In this document: in pieces, positions 34,756 to 43,569 of the stretch
How positions within the stretch are numbered: the stretch's first letter is position 1
How the letters are laid out: each line of letters opens with the position of its first letter
DNA from: Streptomyces sp. HNM0574
Lineage (GTDB): Bacteria; Actinomycetota; Actinomycetes; Streptomycetales; Streptomycetaceae
Length of the DNA: 64,000 nucleotides
Reading direction: 5' to 3'
Assembly: GCF_012726235.1 (NCBI RefSeq)
Contig: NZ_JAASAH010000013.1
Span: 105,930-169,929, forward strand
Notes under the pieces: model-generated
Seen by the model: only the letters and a program-made list of their open reading frames with translations
What the model was told of the DNA's origin: nothing
Databases searched by the model: none
Translations under genes and position numbers: made by a program

Positions 34756-34771
34756 CTGGGAACGTTCCCAG
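34756..34771. promoter_or_regulatory. Perfect palindrome CTGGGAACGTTCCCAG upstream of rsmD
   Basis: A 16-base perfect palindrome lies in the 109-base recG-rsmD gap, 38 bases from the rsmD start. The core TGGGAACGTTCCCA resembles LacI-family operators of actinobacteria, such as the CebR box TGGGAGCGCTCCCA. A regulatory role is inferred. Confidence 0.45.
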
Positions 34772-34827
34772 GTGATCGAGCATTGCACGCGGGCGGTCGG
34801 GACGCGTCCGGCGGCCGGGGAGGGCGG

Positions 34828-37062
34828 TCACCCCTTGTCGAGGTAACCCTCGCGTTCCTCGTCGAGGAGGGCGTCCAGGGCGGTGCGGAGTTCGGGGTGC
34901 TTCTCCAGGTCCGGGTCCTCGGTGACGAGGGCGGTGGCCTCCTCGCGGGCGGCGGCGATGACGTCCTCGTCCTCGACGACCGTGAGCATCCGCAGCGAGG
35001 TGCGGGCGCCGGACTGGGCCTGGCCCAGGACGTCGCCCTCGCGGCGCTGTTCCAGGTCGATGCGGGAGAGCTCGAAGCCGTCGAGGGTGCCCGCGACGGC
35101 GTCCAGCCGGGAGCGCGCGGGGCCCGCCTCCGGTGCCTCCGTCACCAGCAGGCACAGCCCGGGGGCCGAGCCGCGGCCGACGCGGCCGCGCAGCTGGTGC
35201 AGCTGGGAGACGCCGAAGCGGTCCGCGTCCATGATCACCATGGCGGTGGCGTTGGGGACGTTGACGCCGACCTCGATCACCGTCGTCGCGACGAGGACGT
35301 CGACCTCGCCGGCGGCGAAGCGGCGCATCACCTCGTCCTTGGCGTCCGGCGCCATGCGGCCGTGCAGCGCCTCGACGCGCAGCCCGGCGAGCGGTCCGGC
35401 GGTGAGCTGCGCGGCGATGTCGAGGACGGCGAGCGGGGGCCGCTTCTCCTCGCCGTCCGGGGAGTCGGCCTCGTCCTCCGCCGCGTCCCCGGGGAGTTCG
35501 GTGTCCGCGCCGCGGGCGTCGTCCTCGTCGCCGATGCGGGGGCAGACGACGTACGTCTGGTGGCCCGCCTCCGTCTCCTCCCGGACGCGCTCCCAGGTGC
35601 GGGTGAGGAAGTGCGGTTTGTCCCGCGCGGGGACGACGTGCGAGGCGATCGGCGAGCGTCCGGCGGGGAGTTGGTCGAGGACGGAGGTCTCCAGATCGCC
35701 GAAGACGGTCATCGCGACCGTGCGCGGGATGGGCGTGGCCGTCATGACGAGGAGGTGCGGGGGCTGCTTGCCCTTGGCGCGGAGCGCGTCCCGCTGCTCG
35801 ACGCCGAAGCGGTGCTGTTCGTCGACGACGACGAGGCCGAGGTCGTGGAAGCCGACCTTGTCCTCGATGAGCGCGTGGGTGCCGATGACGATCCCGGCCT
35901 CGCCGGTGGCGAGTTCGAGCAGCGCCTTGCGGCGCGCGGCGGCGCCCATGGAGCCGGTGAGCAGCACGACCCTGGTGCCGGCCTCGCTGCCGCCGAGCAT
36001 GCCCGCCTCGGCGAGCTCGCCCATCATCTCGGTGACCGAGCGGTGGTGCTGCTGGGCGAGCACCTCGGTGGGCGCGAGCATCGCGGCCTGGCCGCCCGCG
36101 TCGACGACGGCGAGCATCGCGCGCAGCGCGACCAGCGTCTTGCCGGAGCCGACCTCGCCCTGGAGCAGCCGGTGCATGGGGTGTTCGGTGGCGAGGTCGG
36201 CGAAGATCTCGCGGCTGACGTGCTGCTGGCCGTCGGTGAGCGTGAACGGCAGCCGGGCGTCGAAGGCGTCGAGCAGCCCGCCCTCGACGGGGACGCGGGG
36301 CGCGGCGGGGAGTTCGTCGTCGGCCAGGCGGCGGCGGGCGAGGGCGACCTGGAGGACGAACGCCTCGTCCCACTTCAGCCGGGCCCGCGCGTCGGCGAGG
36401 TCGGCGCGGCTGCGCGGCCGGTGCGCCTTCTCGAACGCCTCGGGCAGCGGGAGCAGTTGGCGCTGTTCGCGGACGGCGGCGGGCAGCGGGTCGACGAGGC
36501 CGCTCCAGCCGGTGGCCTCCATGGAGCTGAGGACCGTCTGCACGCAGCGGGCGATCTGCCAGGACGCGAGCTGGGCGCAGGCCGGGTAGAGCGGCATCAG
36601 CCGGTTCGCGAAGGCGTCGACCTCTTCCTCGGCGCCGTCCTTGCCGAGGAGTTCGTACTGCGGGTGCGCGAGTTGCAGGCGGTGGTTGAAGACGCTGACC
36701 TTGCCGGCGAACATCGCGTGCCGCCCGGGCAGGAGTTCGTGCTGCGGCTTGTGGATGCCCTTGCCGAAGAAGACGAGCCGGAGCCTGCCGTACCCGTCGG
36801 TCAGCTCGACCTCCAGGCGCTTGCCCCGGCCCCGGTTGTACGTGTGCGCCGTGGCCTTCACGACCTGCGCGACGACGGTGACGTGTTCGTCGAGGGGCAG
36901 GTCGGACAGCTGGGTGAGCTGGCCGCGCTCCTCGTACCGCCTCGGGTAGTGGTGCAGGAGGTCGCCGACCGTACGCAGGCCGAGCCGCTCGGCCATCACC
37001 TTCGCGGTCTGGCCGCCGACGACTTTTGTCAGGGGTTCTTCGAGCGCTGGCACGTCCCCCAT
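34828..37062 (-). CDS. recG: ATP-dependent DNA helicase RecG
   Basis: 744 residues. The N-terminal wedge domain has GDLLHHYPRRYEERGQL. The helicase core shows Walker A LLQGEVGSGKTLVALRAM, the DEQH box VVDEQHRFGVEQRD, motif III VMTATPIPRT and motif VI QLRGRVGRG. It regresses stalled forks and resolves junctions. ATG 37062 is chosen; GTG 37053 is an alternative nearer the homologous start. It follows the DAK2 gene by 70 bases. Confidence 0.95.
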   Translation of the reverse strand: MGDVPALEEPLTKVVGGQTAKVMAERLGLRTVGDLLHHYPRRYEERGQLTQLSDLPLDEHVTVVAQVVKATAHTYNRGRGKRLEVELTDGYGRLRLVFFGKGIHKPQHELLPGRHAMFAGKVSVFNHRLQLAHPQYELLGKDGAEEEVDAFANRLMPLYPACAQLASWQIARCVQTVLSSMEATGWSGLVDPLPAAVREQRQLLPLPEAFEKAHRPRSRADLADARARLKWDEAFVLQVALARRRLADDELPAAPRVPVEGGLLDAFDARLPFTLTDGQQHVSREIFADLATEHPMHRLLQGEVGSGKTLVALRAMLAVVDAGGQAAMLAPTEVLAQQHHRSVTEMMGELAEAGMLGGSEAGTRVVLLTGSMGAAARRKALLELATGEAGIVIGTHALIEDKVGFHDLGLVVVDEQHRFGVEQRDALRAKGKQPPHLLVMTATPIPRTVAMTVFGDLETSVLDQLPAGRSPIASHVVPARDKPHFLTRTWERVREETEAGHQTYVVCPRIGDEDDARGADTELPGDAAEDEADSPDGEEKRPPLAVLDIAAQLTAGPLAGLRVEALHGRMAPDAKDEVMRRFAAGEVDVLVATTVIEVGVNVPNATAMVIMDADRFGVSQLHQLRGRVGRGSAPGLCLLVTEAPEAGPARSRLDAVAGTLDGFELSRIDLEQRREGDVLGQAQSGARTSLRMLTVVEDEDVIAAAREEATALVTEDPDLEKHPELRTALDALLDEEREGYLDKG

Positions 37063-37132
37063 TGCACACCATGGCACCGACAGCCCGGGCCGCACCGGCG
37101 CCGGGCGCCCCCGTCCCGCGGTCGTCGCGCCG

Positions 37133-38803
37133 TCATTCGACGCCGACGAGCAGCGGGGCCGAGGGCTGGCGCCCCTCGTGGACGACCGTGTCGACGGCGA
37201 GGTGGCCGCGCCGCACCTGCCCCTCCAGCCGCCGCGCGAGCCCCGCCGGGTAGCGCTCGCCGAGGACGAGGGTGACGAGTTCGCCGCCCGCCGCGAGCAT
37301 CCGCTCCAGCACCTCGGCCGCGACCTCGGCGACGCCGGTGCCGATCACCGCCACGTCGCCGTCGACCAGCCCGAGGACGTCCCCGGCCTGGCAGATGCCC
37401 GCCGTCGTCCAGGACCGGTGCTCGGCGACGGTCACCTCGCCGTACCGGGTGGCGCCCGCGGCGGCGGTCATCGCGACGACGTCCTCGTCGAAGGCGCGTC
37501 CGGCGTCGTGCACGGCGAGCGCGGCGAGGCCCTGCACGGCGGCGCGGGTCGGGATGACGGCGACGCGCAGGCCCCGCGCGCGTGCCTCCTCGGCGGCGCG
37601 TGCCGCGGCCGCGTGCAGCTCGCCGCCGTTGGGCAGCAGCACCATCTCCCGCGCCCCGGCGGCGCGGGCCTCCCCGGCGGCGCCGAGCAGCGGCGCCGGG
37701 TCCCCCGACGCCGGTTCGGGCAGCCGGACGACGTACGCGCCGGCCTCCTCGTACAGCCGGGCCAGCCCCTCGCCGTGCACGGCGGCGACCACCGCGCGCC
37801 GCACCCCGGAGCCCGCGGTTCCGGCGGCCCGGGCCTCGGGGGCCGCCGTCTCCGGCTGCCCGCACGGCGTCCCGCCGTCCCCGGCCGCCAGGTACGTGAC
37901 GCGGACGCGGTGCGGGCGGCCCGCGCCGATGCCCGCCTCGACGGCGGCGCCCGCGTCGTCGGTGTGCACGTGGACGCTCCACAGGCCGTCGCCGCCGCCG
38001 ATGACGAGCGAGTCGCCGAGCGCGTCGAGGGCGGCGCGCAGGGTGCGCACCGCCTCGTCGTCGGCCTCGTCGAGGAGATACATCACCTCGTACGCGGGGC
38101 CGCCGGGCGCGCCTTCCCCGCCGAGCGCCGGGCGCGCGGCGGTACCGGCCGGCCGGGTCTCGACGGCCCCGCCCACCAGGGCGCCGAGGATGCGCACGAG
38201 CCCCTCGCCGCCCGCGTCGACGACGCCCGCGGCGCGCAGCGCGTCGAGGCGCCCCGTGGTCTCGGCGAGCGCGGCGCGCGCCCCCTCGTACGCGGCCCGC
38301 GCGACGTCGGTCACGTCGCCGTCGGCGGCCCGGGCAGCGGCCTCGGCCGCCGCGTCCGCGACCGTGAGCATCGTCCCCTCGACGGGGCGGGCCACGGCGG
38401 CGTACGCGGAGTCGGCGGCGCGGCGCAGGACGCGGCACAGCAACTCGGGGGCGGGGGTGTGCGGGGCGCCGTCCTTGGCGTCCCCGGTCTCCTCGCGCAG
38501 GGCGTCGGCGGCGCCGCGCAGCAGCTGGGCGAGGATCGTGCCGGAGTTGCCGCGGGCGCCGAGGAGGGCGCCGCGGGCCAGCAGGTCCAGGGCGTGGGAC
38601 GGGCCGGGGTCCTCGGGTGCCGCGGGCGCGTCCGCGAGGGTGCGGGAGGCGGCTTCGAGGGTGCCGAGGAGGTTGGTGCCGGTGTCTCCGTCGGCCACGG
38701 GGAAGACGTTGATCGCGTCGATCTCCTCGCGCCCGGCGCGCAGCGCGTCGAGCGCGAGCCCGCACCAGGCGCTCACGGTGGCGGGGTCGATCGGCTGCGG
38801 CAC
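37133..38803 (-). CDS. DAK2 domain protein (YloV/FakA-like)
   Basis: 556 residues. The N-terminal DAK2 domain shows INVFPVADGDTGTNLLGTLE, LLGARGNSGTILAQLL and the later VDAGGEGLVRILGALVGG. A middle EDD-like region and a C-terminal SpoVG-unrelated domain (LGERYPAGLARRL) follow. Related FakA proteins phosphorylate fatty acids bound to FakB; the partner is not in this window. GTG 38803 has AGGAGG upstream. It lies next to recG, the usual neighbour in actinobacteria. Confidence 0.87.
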   Translation of the reverse strand: MPQPIDPATVSAWCGLALDALRAGREEIDAINVFPVADGDTGTNLLGTLEAASRTLADAPAAPEDPGPSHALDLLARGALLGARGNSGTILAQLLRGAADALREETGDAKDGAPHTPAPELLCRVLRRAADSAYAAVARPVEGTMLTVADAAAEAAARAADGDVTDVARAAYEGARAALAETTGRLDALRAAGVVDAGGEGLVRILGALVGGAVETRPAGTAARPALGGEGAPGGPAYEVMYLLDEADDEAVRTLRAALDALGDSLVIGGGDGLWSVHVHTDDAGAAVEAGIGAGRPHRVRVTYLAAGDGGTPCGQPETAAPEARAAGTAGSGVRRAVVAAVHGEGLARLYEEAGAYVVRLPEPASGDPAPLLGAAGEARAAGAREMVLLPNGGELHAAAARAAEEARARGLRVAVIPTRAAVQGLAALAVHDAGRAFDEDVVAMTAAAGATRYGEVTVAEHRSWTTAGICQAGDVLGLVDGDVAVIGTGVAEVAAEVLERMLAAGGELVTLVLGERYPAGLARRLEGQVRRGHLAVDTVVHEGRQPSAPLLVGVE

Positions 38804-38920
38804 GTGGGACCTCCTGTGCGGCGGGCGGGACGGCAGCCGGATCGGCTGCCCGAAGGCTAGCCGTGCGGCCGTGCCCGTACAGGGGGTGGGGGCGGATGGG
38901 GTCGCCCGGACCGTGCTAGT

Positions 38921-38950
38921 TTCGCTGTTCGTGAGCGGCCGTTGTATGCT
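38921..38950 (+). promoter_or_regulatory. Possible rpmB promoter
   Basis: TTCGCT (38921-38926) and TATGCT (38945-38950) are separated by 18 bases, giving a leader of about 108 bases. A small hairpin, CCTGATGTTTATCAGG, lies at 38961-38976 in the leader. Confidence 0.4.
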
Positions 38951-39064
38951 GCTCCGGTTGCCTGATGTTTATCAGGCGTCATTACCTGCCTGGCACTGCC
39001 GGAATCTCTGATCCCGCGCCGCCGGGATTTTCCGTAAGTGCATCTGAAGTCTTTGGAGTGACCC

Positions 39065-39250
39065 GTGGCTGCCAACTGCGACGTCTGCAGCAAGGGGCCG
39101 ACCTTCGGCAACAACATCTCCCACTCGCACCGTCGCACGCGCCGTCGCTGGAACCCGAACATCCAGCGGGTGCGTGTCGTGGTCGATGGGACGCCGAAGC
39201 GCCTCAACGCCTGCACCTCGTGCATCAAGGCCGGCAAGGTCGCGCGCTGA
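39065..39250 (+). CDS. rpmB: 50S ribosomal protein L28, zinc-binding form
   Basis: 61 residues from GTG 39065 with GGAG 6 bases upstream. MAANCDVCSKGPTFGNNISH carries the first CxxC and CTSC near the C terminus the second, so this is the zinc-containing version. It diverges from the DAK2-recG pair. Confidence 0.95.
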   Translation: MAANCDVCSKGPTFGNNISHSHRRTRRRWNPNIQRVRVVVDGTPKRLNACTSCIKAGKVAR

Positions 39251-39282
39251 CGTAACGCAGCGCGCCACCGAGCCGGTTGCCG

Positions 39283-39315
39283 AAAAGCCGGTCCGCGTCA
39301 GCGGGCCGGCTTTTT
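39283..39315 (+). terminator. Rho-independent terminator of rpmB
   Basis: The stem AAAAGCCGGTCCGC pairs with GCGGGCCGGCTTTT (14 pairs, one wobble) around a 4-base loop and is followed by a T run. It is A-flanked on the left, so it could also serve the convergent thiD gene. Confidence 0.88.
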
Positions 39316-39378
39316 GCTGTGCCCGCACAACGGGCCACCGCCACCGGCCAGTTGCGCTGAGTGACGAAGCGGCCCGGT

Positions 39379-40197
39379 TCACTCCCCGTGCCGCAGCCGC
39401 CACCCGTGGTCGACGGGCCCGAGGCCGGCGCCGAGCGGGAAGCCCGCGGCGATGGCGCCCGTCACGTACTCCTTGGCCGCCGTCACGGCCGCCGGGACGG
39501 ACAGTCCGCGGGCGAGGTACGCGGCGACGGCGCTGGCGAGGGTGCAGCCGGTGCCGTGGGTGTGCCGGTTGTCGTGACGGGGCGCGCGCAGCCAGTGCGA
39601 CTCGGTGCCGTCGGTGAGCAGGTCGACGGCGTCGCCCGCCAGATGACCGCCCTTGATCAGCGCCCACTGCGGCCCGTACCCGAGGACGGCCTCGGCGGCC
39701 TCGGCCATGTCCGCCTCGCCGGCGACGCGGACGCCCGTGAGCTGGGCCACCTCGTCCAGGTTGGGCGTGACGACGGTGGCGGCGGGCAGCAGCTTGCTGC
39801 GGACGGAGTCGAGCGCCTCGGCGGCGAGCAGCGAGTCACCGTGCTTGGAGACGCCGACGGGGTCGACGACCACGGGCGCCGCCGTCCCCGCGAGCAGCCC
39901 GGCGACGGTCTCGACGAGCCCGGCCGAGGCGAGCATCCCGGTCTTCACCGCCTGGACGCCGATGTCGTCGGCCACGCTGCGGTACTGGGCGGTGACGGCC
40001 TCCGCCGGAAGCTCCCAGAAGCCCTGCACGCCAAGGGAGTTCTGCGCGGTCACCGCGGCGACGACGCTCATGCCGTGCGTGCCGAGGGCCAGCATGGTCT
40101 TCAGGTCCGCCTGGATTCCGGCGCCGCCGCCCGAGTCGCTTCCGGCGACGGTGAGCACTCGGGGCGGCGCGGTCTTCTGGTGCGCGGGGCTGTTCAT
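39379..40197 (-). CDS. thiD: Hydroxymethylpyrimidine/phosphomethylpyrimidine kinase ThiD
   Basis: 272 residues. Ribokinase-like HMP kinase motifs are TVAGSDSGGGAGIQADLKTM, DPVGVSKHGDSLLA, TPNLDEVAQLTG and NRHTHGTGCTLASAVAAYLA (anion hole and catalytic Asp/Cys region). It makes HMP-pyrophosphate for thiamine. It follows thiL, the last kinase of the pathway, by 84 bases. ATG 40197 is preferred to GTG 40203. Confidence 0.94.
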   Translation of the reverse strand: MNSPAHQKTAPPRVLTVAGSDSGGGAGIQADLKTMLALGTHGMSVVAAVTAQNSLGVQGFWELPAEAVTAQYRSVADDIGVQAVKTGMLASAGLVETVAGLLAGTAAPVVVDPVGVSKHGDSLLAAEALDSVRSKLLPAATVVTPNLDEVAQLTGVRVAGEADMAEAAEAVLGYGPQWALIKGGHLAGDAVDLLTDGTESHWLRAPRHDNRHTHGTGCTLASAVAAYLARGLSVPAAVTAAKEYVTGAIAAGFPLGAGLGPVDHGWRLRHGE

Positions 40198-40281
40198 ACG
40201 CACGAAGGTAACGGCACTCCCCCGCGCCCCGGCGCCCGCCCCCGCGCCGTCAACTCCCGTGCGGGAGCGCCCCGGAAGCGG

Positions 40282-41292
40282 TCAGGCGTCCGGGTCGTCG
40301 CCGAAGTGGTCCCAGCCGCCCGCCTTGTCCCAGTGTGCGCCGTCGACCGTCACGTACGGCAGCGCGGACGGGGCGAGGACCTCGCCGATCTTGCGCCAGC
40401 GGGCGGGGAGTTTGGTGTCGGCGGGGAAGGTGGCGACGATCGCGTGGTCCTCGCCGCCGGTGAGCACCCAGTGCAGCGGGTCGACGCCGACGGCCTGGCC
40501 GATGTCGGACATCTGCGCCGGGACGTCGAGCCGGCACGAGCTGAGGTCGATCCGGACCTTGCTGGCCTCCGCGATGTGCCCGAGGTCGGCGATGAGTCCG
40601 TCGCTGACGTCCGTCATCGCGGTGGCGCCGAGCGCGGCGGCCGCCGGGCCCGCGTGGTACGGCGGTTCGGGCCGCCGGTGCGCCTCGACGAAGGCGCGCG
40701 GCGAGCGGAACCCCCGGGAGAGCACCGCGTGTCCGGCCGCCGACCAGCCCAGCCAGCCGGTGACGGCGACGGTGTCGCCGGGGCGCGCGCCGGAGCGGGT
40801 CACGGGATCCTGGTTGCGCATGTCACCGAGCGCGGTGATGGAGACGGTGATGACGTCCCCGCGGACGACGTCGCCGCCGACCACCGCGGCGGAGGCGACC
40901 TGTGCCTCGTCACGGATGCCGTCCATCAGCTCCGTCGGCCAGTTGGCGGGGAGTTCGGCGGGGGTGACGAGGCCGAGCAGCAGGGCCGTGGGCACGCCGC
41001 CCATGGCCGCGATGTCCGCCATGTTCTGCGCTGCGGCCTTTCTTCCCACGTCGTACGCTGTAGACCAGTCGCGGCGGAAATGCCTGCCCTCCAGCAGTAC
41101 ATCCGTACTGGCGACGACGCGGCGGTCGGGCGCCGCGACCACCGCCGCATCGTCGCCGGGACCGATACGCACGGCGGGGGTCGTGGTCAGGCGGGAGGTC
41201 AACTCCCGGATCAGACCGAACTCTCCGAGCTCTCCGACCGTGCCCGGGGTACGGGGACGCCCCCCGGGGTGGCCCCCGCTCAGATCCTGCAT
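40282..41292 (-). CDS. thiL: Thiamine-monophosphate kinase ThiL
   Basis: 336 residues. The motifs IGPGDDAAVV, STDVLLEGRHFRRDW, MTDVSDGLIADLGHIAEASK and LTGGEDHAIVATFP are those of ThiL. It forms thiamine diphosphate. I saw no TPP riboswitch upstream. The start pair GTG-ATG at 41295/41292 cannot be separated with certainty. Confidence 0.94.
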   Translation of the reverse strand: MQDLSGGHPGGRPRTPGTVGELGEFGLIRELTSRLTTTPAVRIGPGDDAAVVAAPDRRVVASTDVLLEGRHFRRDWSTAYDVGRKAAAQNMADIAAMGGVPTALLLGLVTPAELPANWPTELMDGIRDEAQVASAAVVGGDVVRGDVITVSITALGDMRNQDPVTRSGARPGDTVAVTGWLGWSAAGHAVLSRGFRSPRAFVEAHRRPEPPYHAGPAAAALGATAMTDVSDGLIADLGHIAEASKVRIDLSSCRLDVPAQMSDIGQAVGVDPLHWVLTGGEDHAIVATFPADTKLPARWRKIGEVLAPSALPYVTVDGAHWDKAGGWDHFGDDPDA

Positions 41293-41494
41293 CACTTCGC
41301 CCTTTCGCGTATCAGCCTCTGCGTGATCACTCCGCCGTGATCATTACGCCGTCACCACGTGGCCGCTCCCGGCGATCCCGGAAGCCGTCCGCGGTGCGGG
41401 TCTCCCCCGCGGGTACGACCGCGCGGTACCGTGACGCGTCGCACCCCCCATGATCCCCCCACCCGTGAATCCTCGTAGCCGCCCTGGAGGTTCC

Positions 41495-41728
41495 GTGGTA
41501 CAGGCGTACATTCTGATCCAGACCGAGGTCGGCAAGGCCTCGACGGTCGCCGAGGTGATCGGCGCGATCTCCGGCGTCCTCCAGGCCGAGGACGTGACGG
41601 GTCCGTACGACGTGATCGTGCGTGCCCAGGCCGACACGGTGGACGAGCTGGGACGCTTGGTCGTCGCCAAGGTGCAGAAGGTCGAGGGCATCACGCGCAC
41701 CCTGACCTGCCCCGTGGTCCATATCTAG
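41495..41728 (+). CDS. Stand-alone Lrp/AsnC ligand-binding (RAM) domain protein
   Basis: 77 residues with no helix-turn-helix. The sequence VVQAYILIQTEVGKASTVAE through DVTGPYDVIVRAQADTVDEL and GITRTLTCPVVHI is a complete RAM domain. GTG 41495 has GGAGG 4 bases upstream. Such proteins bind amino acids or modify full-length Lrp regulators; the partner is unknown. Confidence 0.9.
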   Translation: MVQAYILIQTEVGKASTVAEVIGAISGVLQAEDVTGPYDVIVRAQADTVDELGRLVVAKVQKVEGITRTLTCPVVHI

Positions 41729-41748
41729 CCCCCGGCTATGCTCGCCCG

Positions 41749-42234
41749 GTGAGCACTGCGACCCGCCGGGCACCCGTCGTATCCCTGGCCGCCCTCGCCA
41801 CGTTCGTCCTGGCCGGCTGCTCCGCCACCGGCGAGGGGCCGTCCGATCCGAAGCCCTCGGGCAGGGCCGCGGCCGACTGCCGCGCGCTCCACGAGCGGCT
41901 GCCGGAACGCGTCACCGGACAGGACCGGAACGCGCTCGATCCCGAGTCGAAGTACACGGCCGCGTGGGGTGATCCGGCCGTGGAACTCCGCTGCGGAGTG
42001 CCCCGGCCCGAGGTCCTCACGCCCGGCAGTGAACATTACAACCCGACGACGGAGGCAGCGGAAGTCAACGGCGTCTCCTGGCTCATCGAGGAGCGGGAGG
42101 ACGGCTACCGCTTCACGACCACCGACCGCAGGGCGAACGTCGAACTGACCGTCCCCGGCGCGTACGCGCCCGAGACGGGCGCCCTCGTCGACCTGGCGAA
42201 GGCCGTCCGCGACAGCGTCCCGGACAAGAACTGA
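41749..42234 (+). CDS. DUF3515 lipoprotein
   Basis: 161 residues. An N-terminal hydrophobic stretch ends in a lipobox (FVLAGC, Cys about residue 24), and the remainder matches the DUF3515 domain (CRALHERLPERVTG, AAWGDPAVELRCGVPRPE, WLIEEREDGYRFTT). It should be anchored to the outer face of the membrane. No function is known. The start is GTG 41749, 20 bases after the Lrp-like gene. Confidence 0.85.
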   Translation: MSTATRRAPVVSLAALATFVLAGCSATGEGPSDPKPSGRAAADCRALHERLPERVTGQDRNALDPESKYTAAWGDPAVELRCGVPRPEVLTPGSEHYNPTTEAAEVNGVSWLIEEREDGYRFTTTDRRANVELTVPGAYAPETGALVDLAKAVRDSVPDKN

Positions 42235-42322
42235 CCGACGGCGGCGGACCGCAGCGCGCACCCGGCGCGGGCTCACGGCCCCGGCGCCCGCGGCACCCGC
42301 GCGAGCGGGGCCACCACCGCGT

Positions 42323-42356
42323 GATGCCGGGCCCGGAGTGCTCCGGACCCGGCATC
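42323..42356. terminator. Bidirectional terminator between the DUF3515 gene and ddl
   Basis: GATGCCGGGCCCGGAG pairs with CTCCGGACCCGGCATC (one mismatch) around a 2-base loop. It lies between the two convergent genes, 12 bases beyond the ddl stop. Confidence 0.8.
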
Positions 42357-42367
42357 CGGGCGGGAAT

Positions 42368-43504
42368 TCAGCGCAGGCCGGTGCGGCGGGAGAGGGCCTG
42401 CTGGATGAGGCGGTCGACGAGCTCGGGGTAGCTGACCCCGCTCTCCTGCCACATCCGCGGGAACATCGAGATGGGCGTGAAGCCCGGCATCGTGTTGATC
42501 TCGTTGATGACGAACTCGCCGTCCTCGGTGAGGAAGAAGTCCGCGCGGACCAGCCCCTCGCAGGACGCCGCCTCGAAGGCACGGACGGCCAGTTCGCGCA
42601 CCCGCTCCGTCTCCTCGGGCGTCAGCGGGGCGGGCACCACACCGGAGGCCGAGTCGATGTACTTGGCCTCGAAGTCGTAGAAGTCGTGCGCGCTCACCGG
42701 CGGGATCTCGGCCGGGACGCTGGCCCGCGGCCCGTCCTCGAACTCCAGGACACCGCACTCGATCTCGCGCCCGCGCAGCAGCGACTCGACGATGACCTTG
42801 GGGTCGTGCCGCCGCGCCTCCTCCATCGCCTCGTCGAGCCCGCCGATGTCGTCGACCTTGGTGATGCCCATCGACGAACCGGCCCGCGCCGGCTTCACGA
42901 ACACCGGCCAGCCGTGCTCACCGGCGAAGTCGACGACCTTCTTGCGGGCCGCGCCCGGGTCGGCCTCCCACTCGCGCGGCCGGATCGTGACGTACGGGCC
43001 GACGGGCAGGCCGAAGGAGGTGAAGATCCGCTTCATGTACTCCTTGTCCATGCCGACCGCCGAGGCGAGCACGCCCGCGCCGACGTAGGGCACACCCGAC
43101 AGCTCCAGCAGCCCCTGAAGGGTGCCGTCCTCGCCGTACGGGCCGTGCAGCACGGGGAAGACGACGTCGACCTCGCCGAGCGTCTTGGGCACCGTGCCCG
43201 GCTCGCTGTACGTCACCTCGCGGCTGCCGGGGTCGACGGGCAGGACCACGCCGCCCGTCGGGGAGTCGGCGAGCTCCCGTACGTCGGGGAGGCGGCGGTC
43301 CTCGATCGCCATCCGCTCGGGGTCGTCGGCCGTCAGGGCCCAGCGCCCGTCCCGGGTGATGCCGATGGGCAGCACCTCGTACGCGGATCGGTCGATGGCT
43401 CCGAGGACGGCGCCCGCCGTGACGACGGAGATCGCGTGCTCGGAACTGCGTCCGCCGAAGACCACGGCGACACGGGGCTTGCGTGAGGGGCTCTGGCTGC
43501 TCAT
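42368..43504 (-). CDS. ddlA: D-alanine--D-alanine ligase
   Basis: 378 residues. ATP-grasp motifs include VFGGRSSEHAISVVTAG, PVFVKPARAGSSMGI, and INEINTMPGFTPISMFPRMW near the C terminus. The omega loop DFYDFEAKYIDS carries the Lys-Tyr of D-Ala-D-Ala ligases rather than the D-lactate type, so it makes ordinary peptidoglycan dipeptide. It precedes no resistance genes. Confidence 0.94.
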   Translation of the reverse strand: MSSQSPSRKPRVAVVFGGRSSEHAISVVTAGAVLGAIDRSAYEVLPIGITRDGRWALTADDPERMAIEDRRLPDVRELADSPTGGVVLPVDPGSREVTYSEPGTVPKTLGEVDVVFPVLHGPYGEDGTLQGLLELSGVPYVGAGVLASAVGMDKEYMKRIFTSFGLPVGPYVTIRPREWEADPGAARKKVVDFAGEHGWPVFVKPARAGSSMGITKVDDIGGLDEAMEEARRHDPKVIVESLLRGREIECGVLEFEDGPRASVPAEIPPVSAHDFYDFEAKYIDSASGVVPAPLTPEETERVRELAVRAFEAASCEGLVRADFFLTEDGEFVINEINTMPGFTPISMFPRMWQESGVSYPELVDRLIQQALSRRTGLR

Positions 43505-43569
43505 AACGCGTCGACTTTACCTGTTGGTCCCAAGTGCGTCAGGAGCCGGAACGCCGTGGGCGGCGCGTG

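Noticed and set aside
38961..38976. CCTGATGTTTATCAGG before rpmB as a Zur box
   Set aside because: It does not fit the Zur consensus well, and this L28 is the zinc-containing form that Zur usually does not control.
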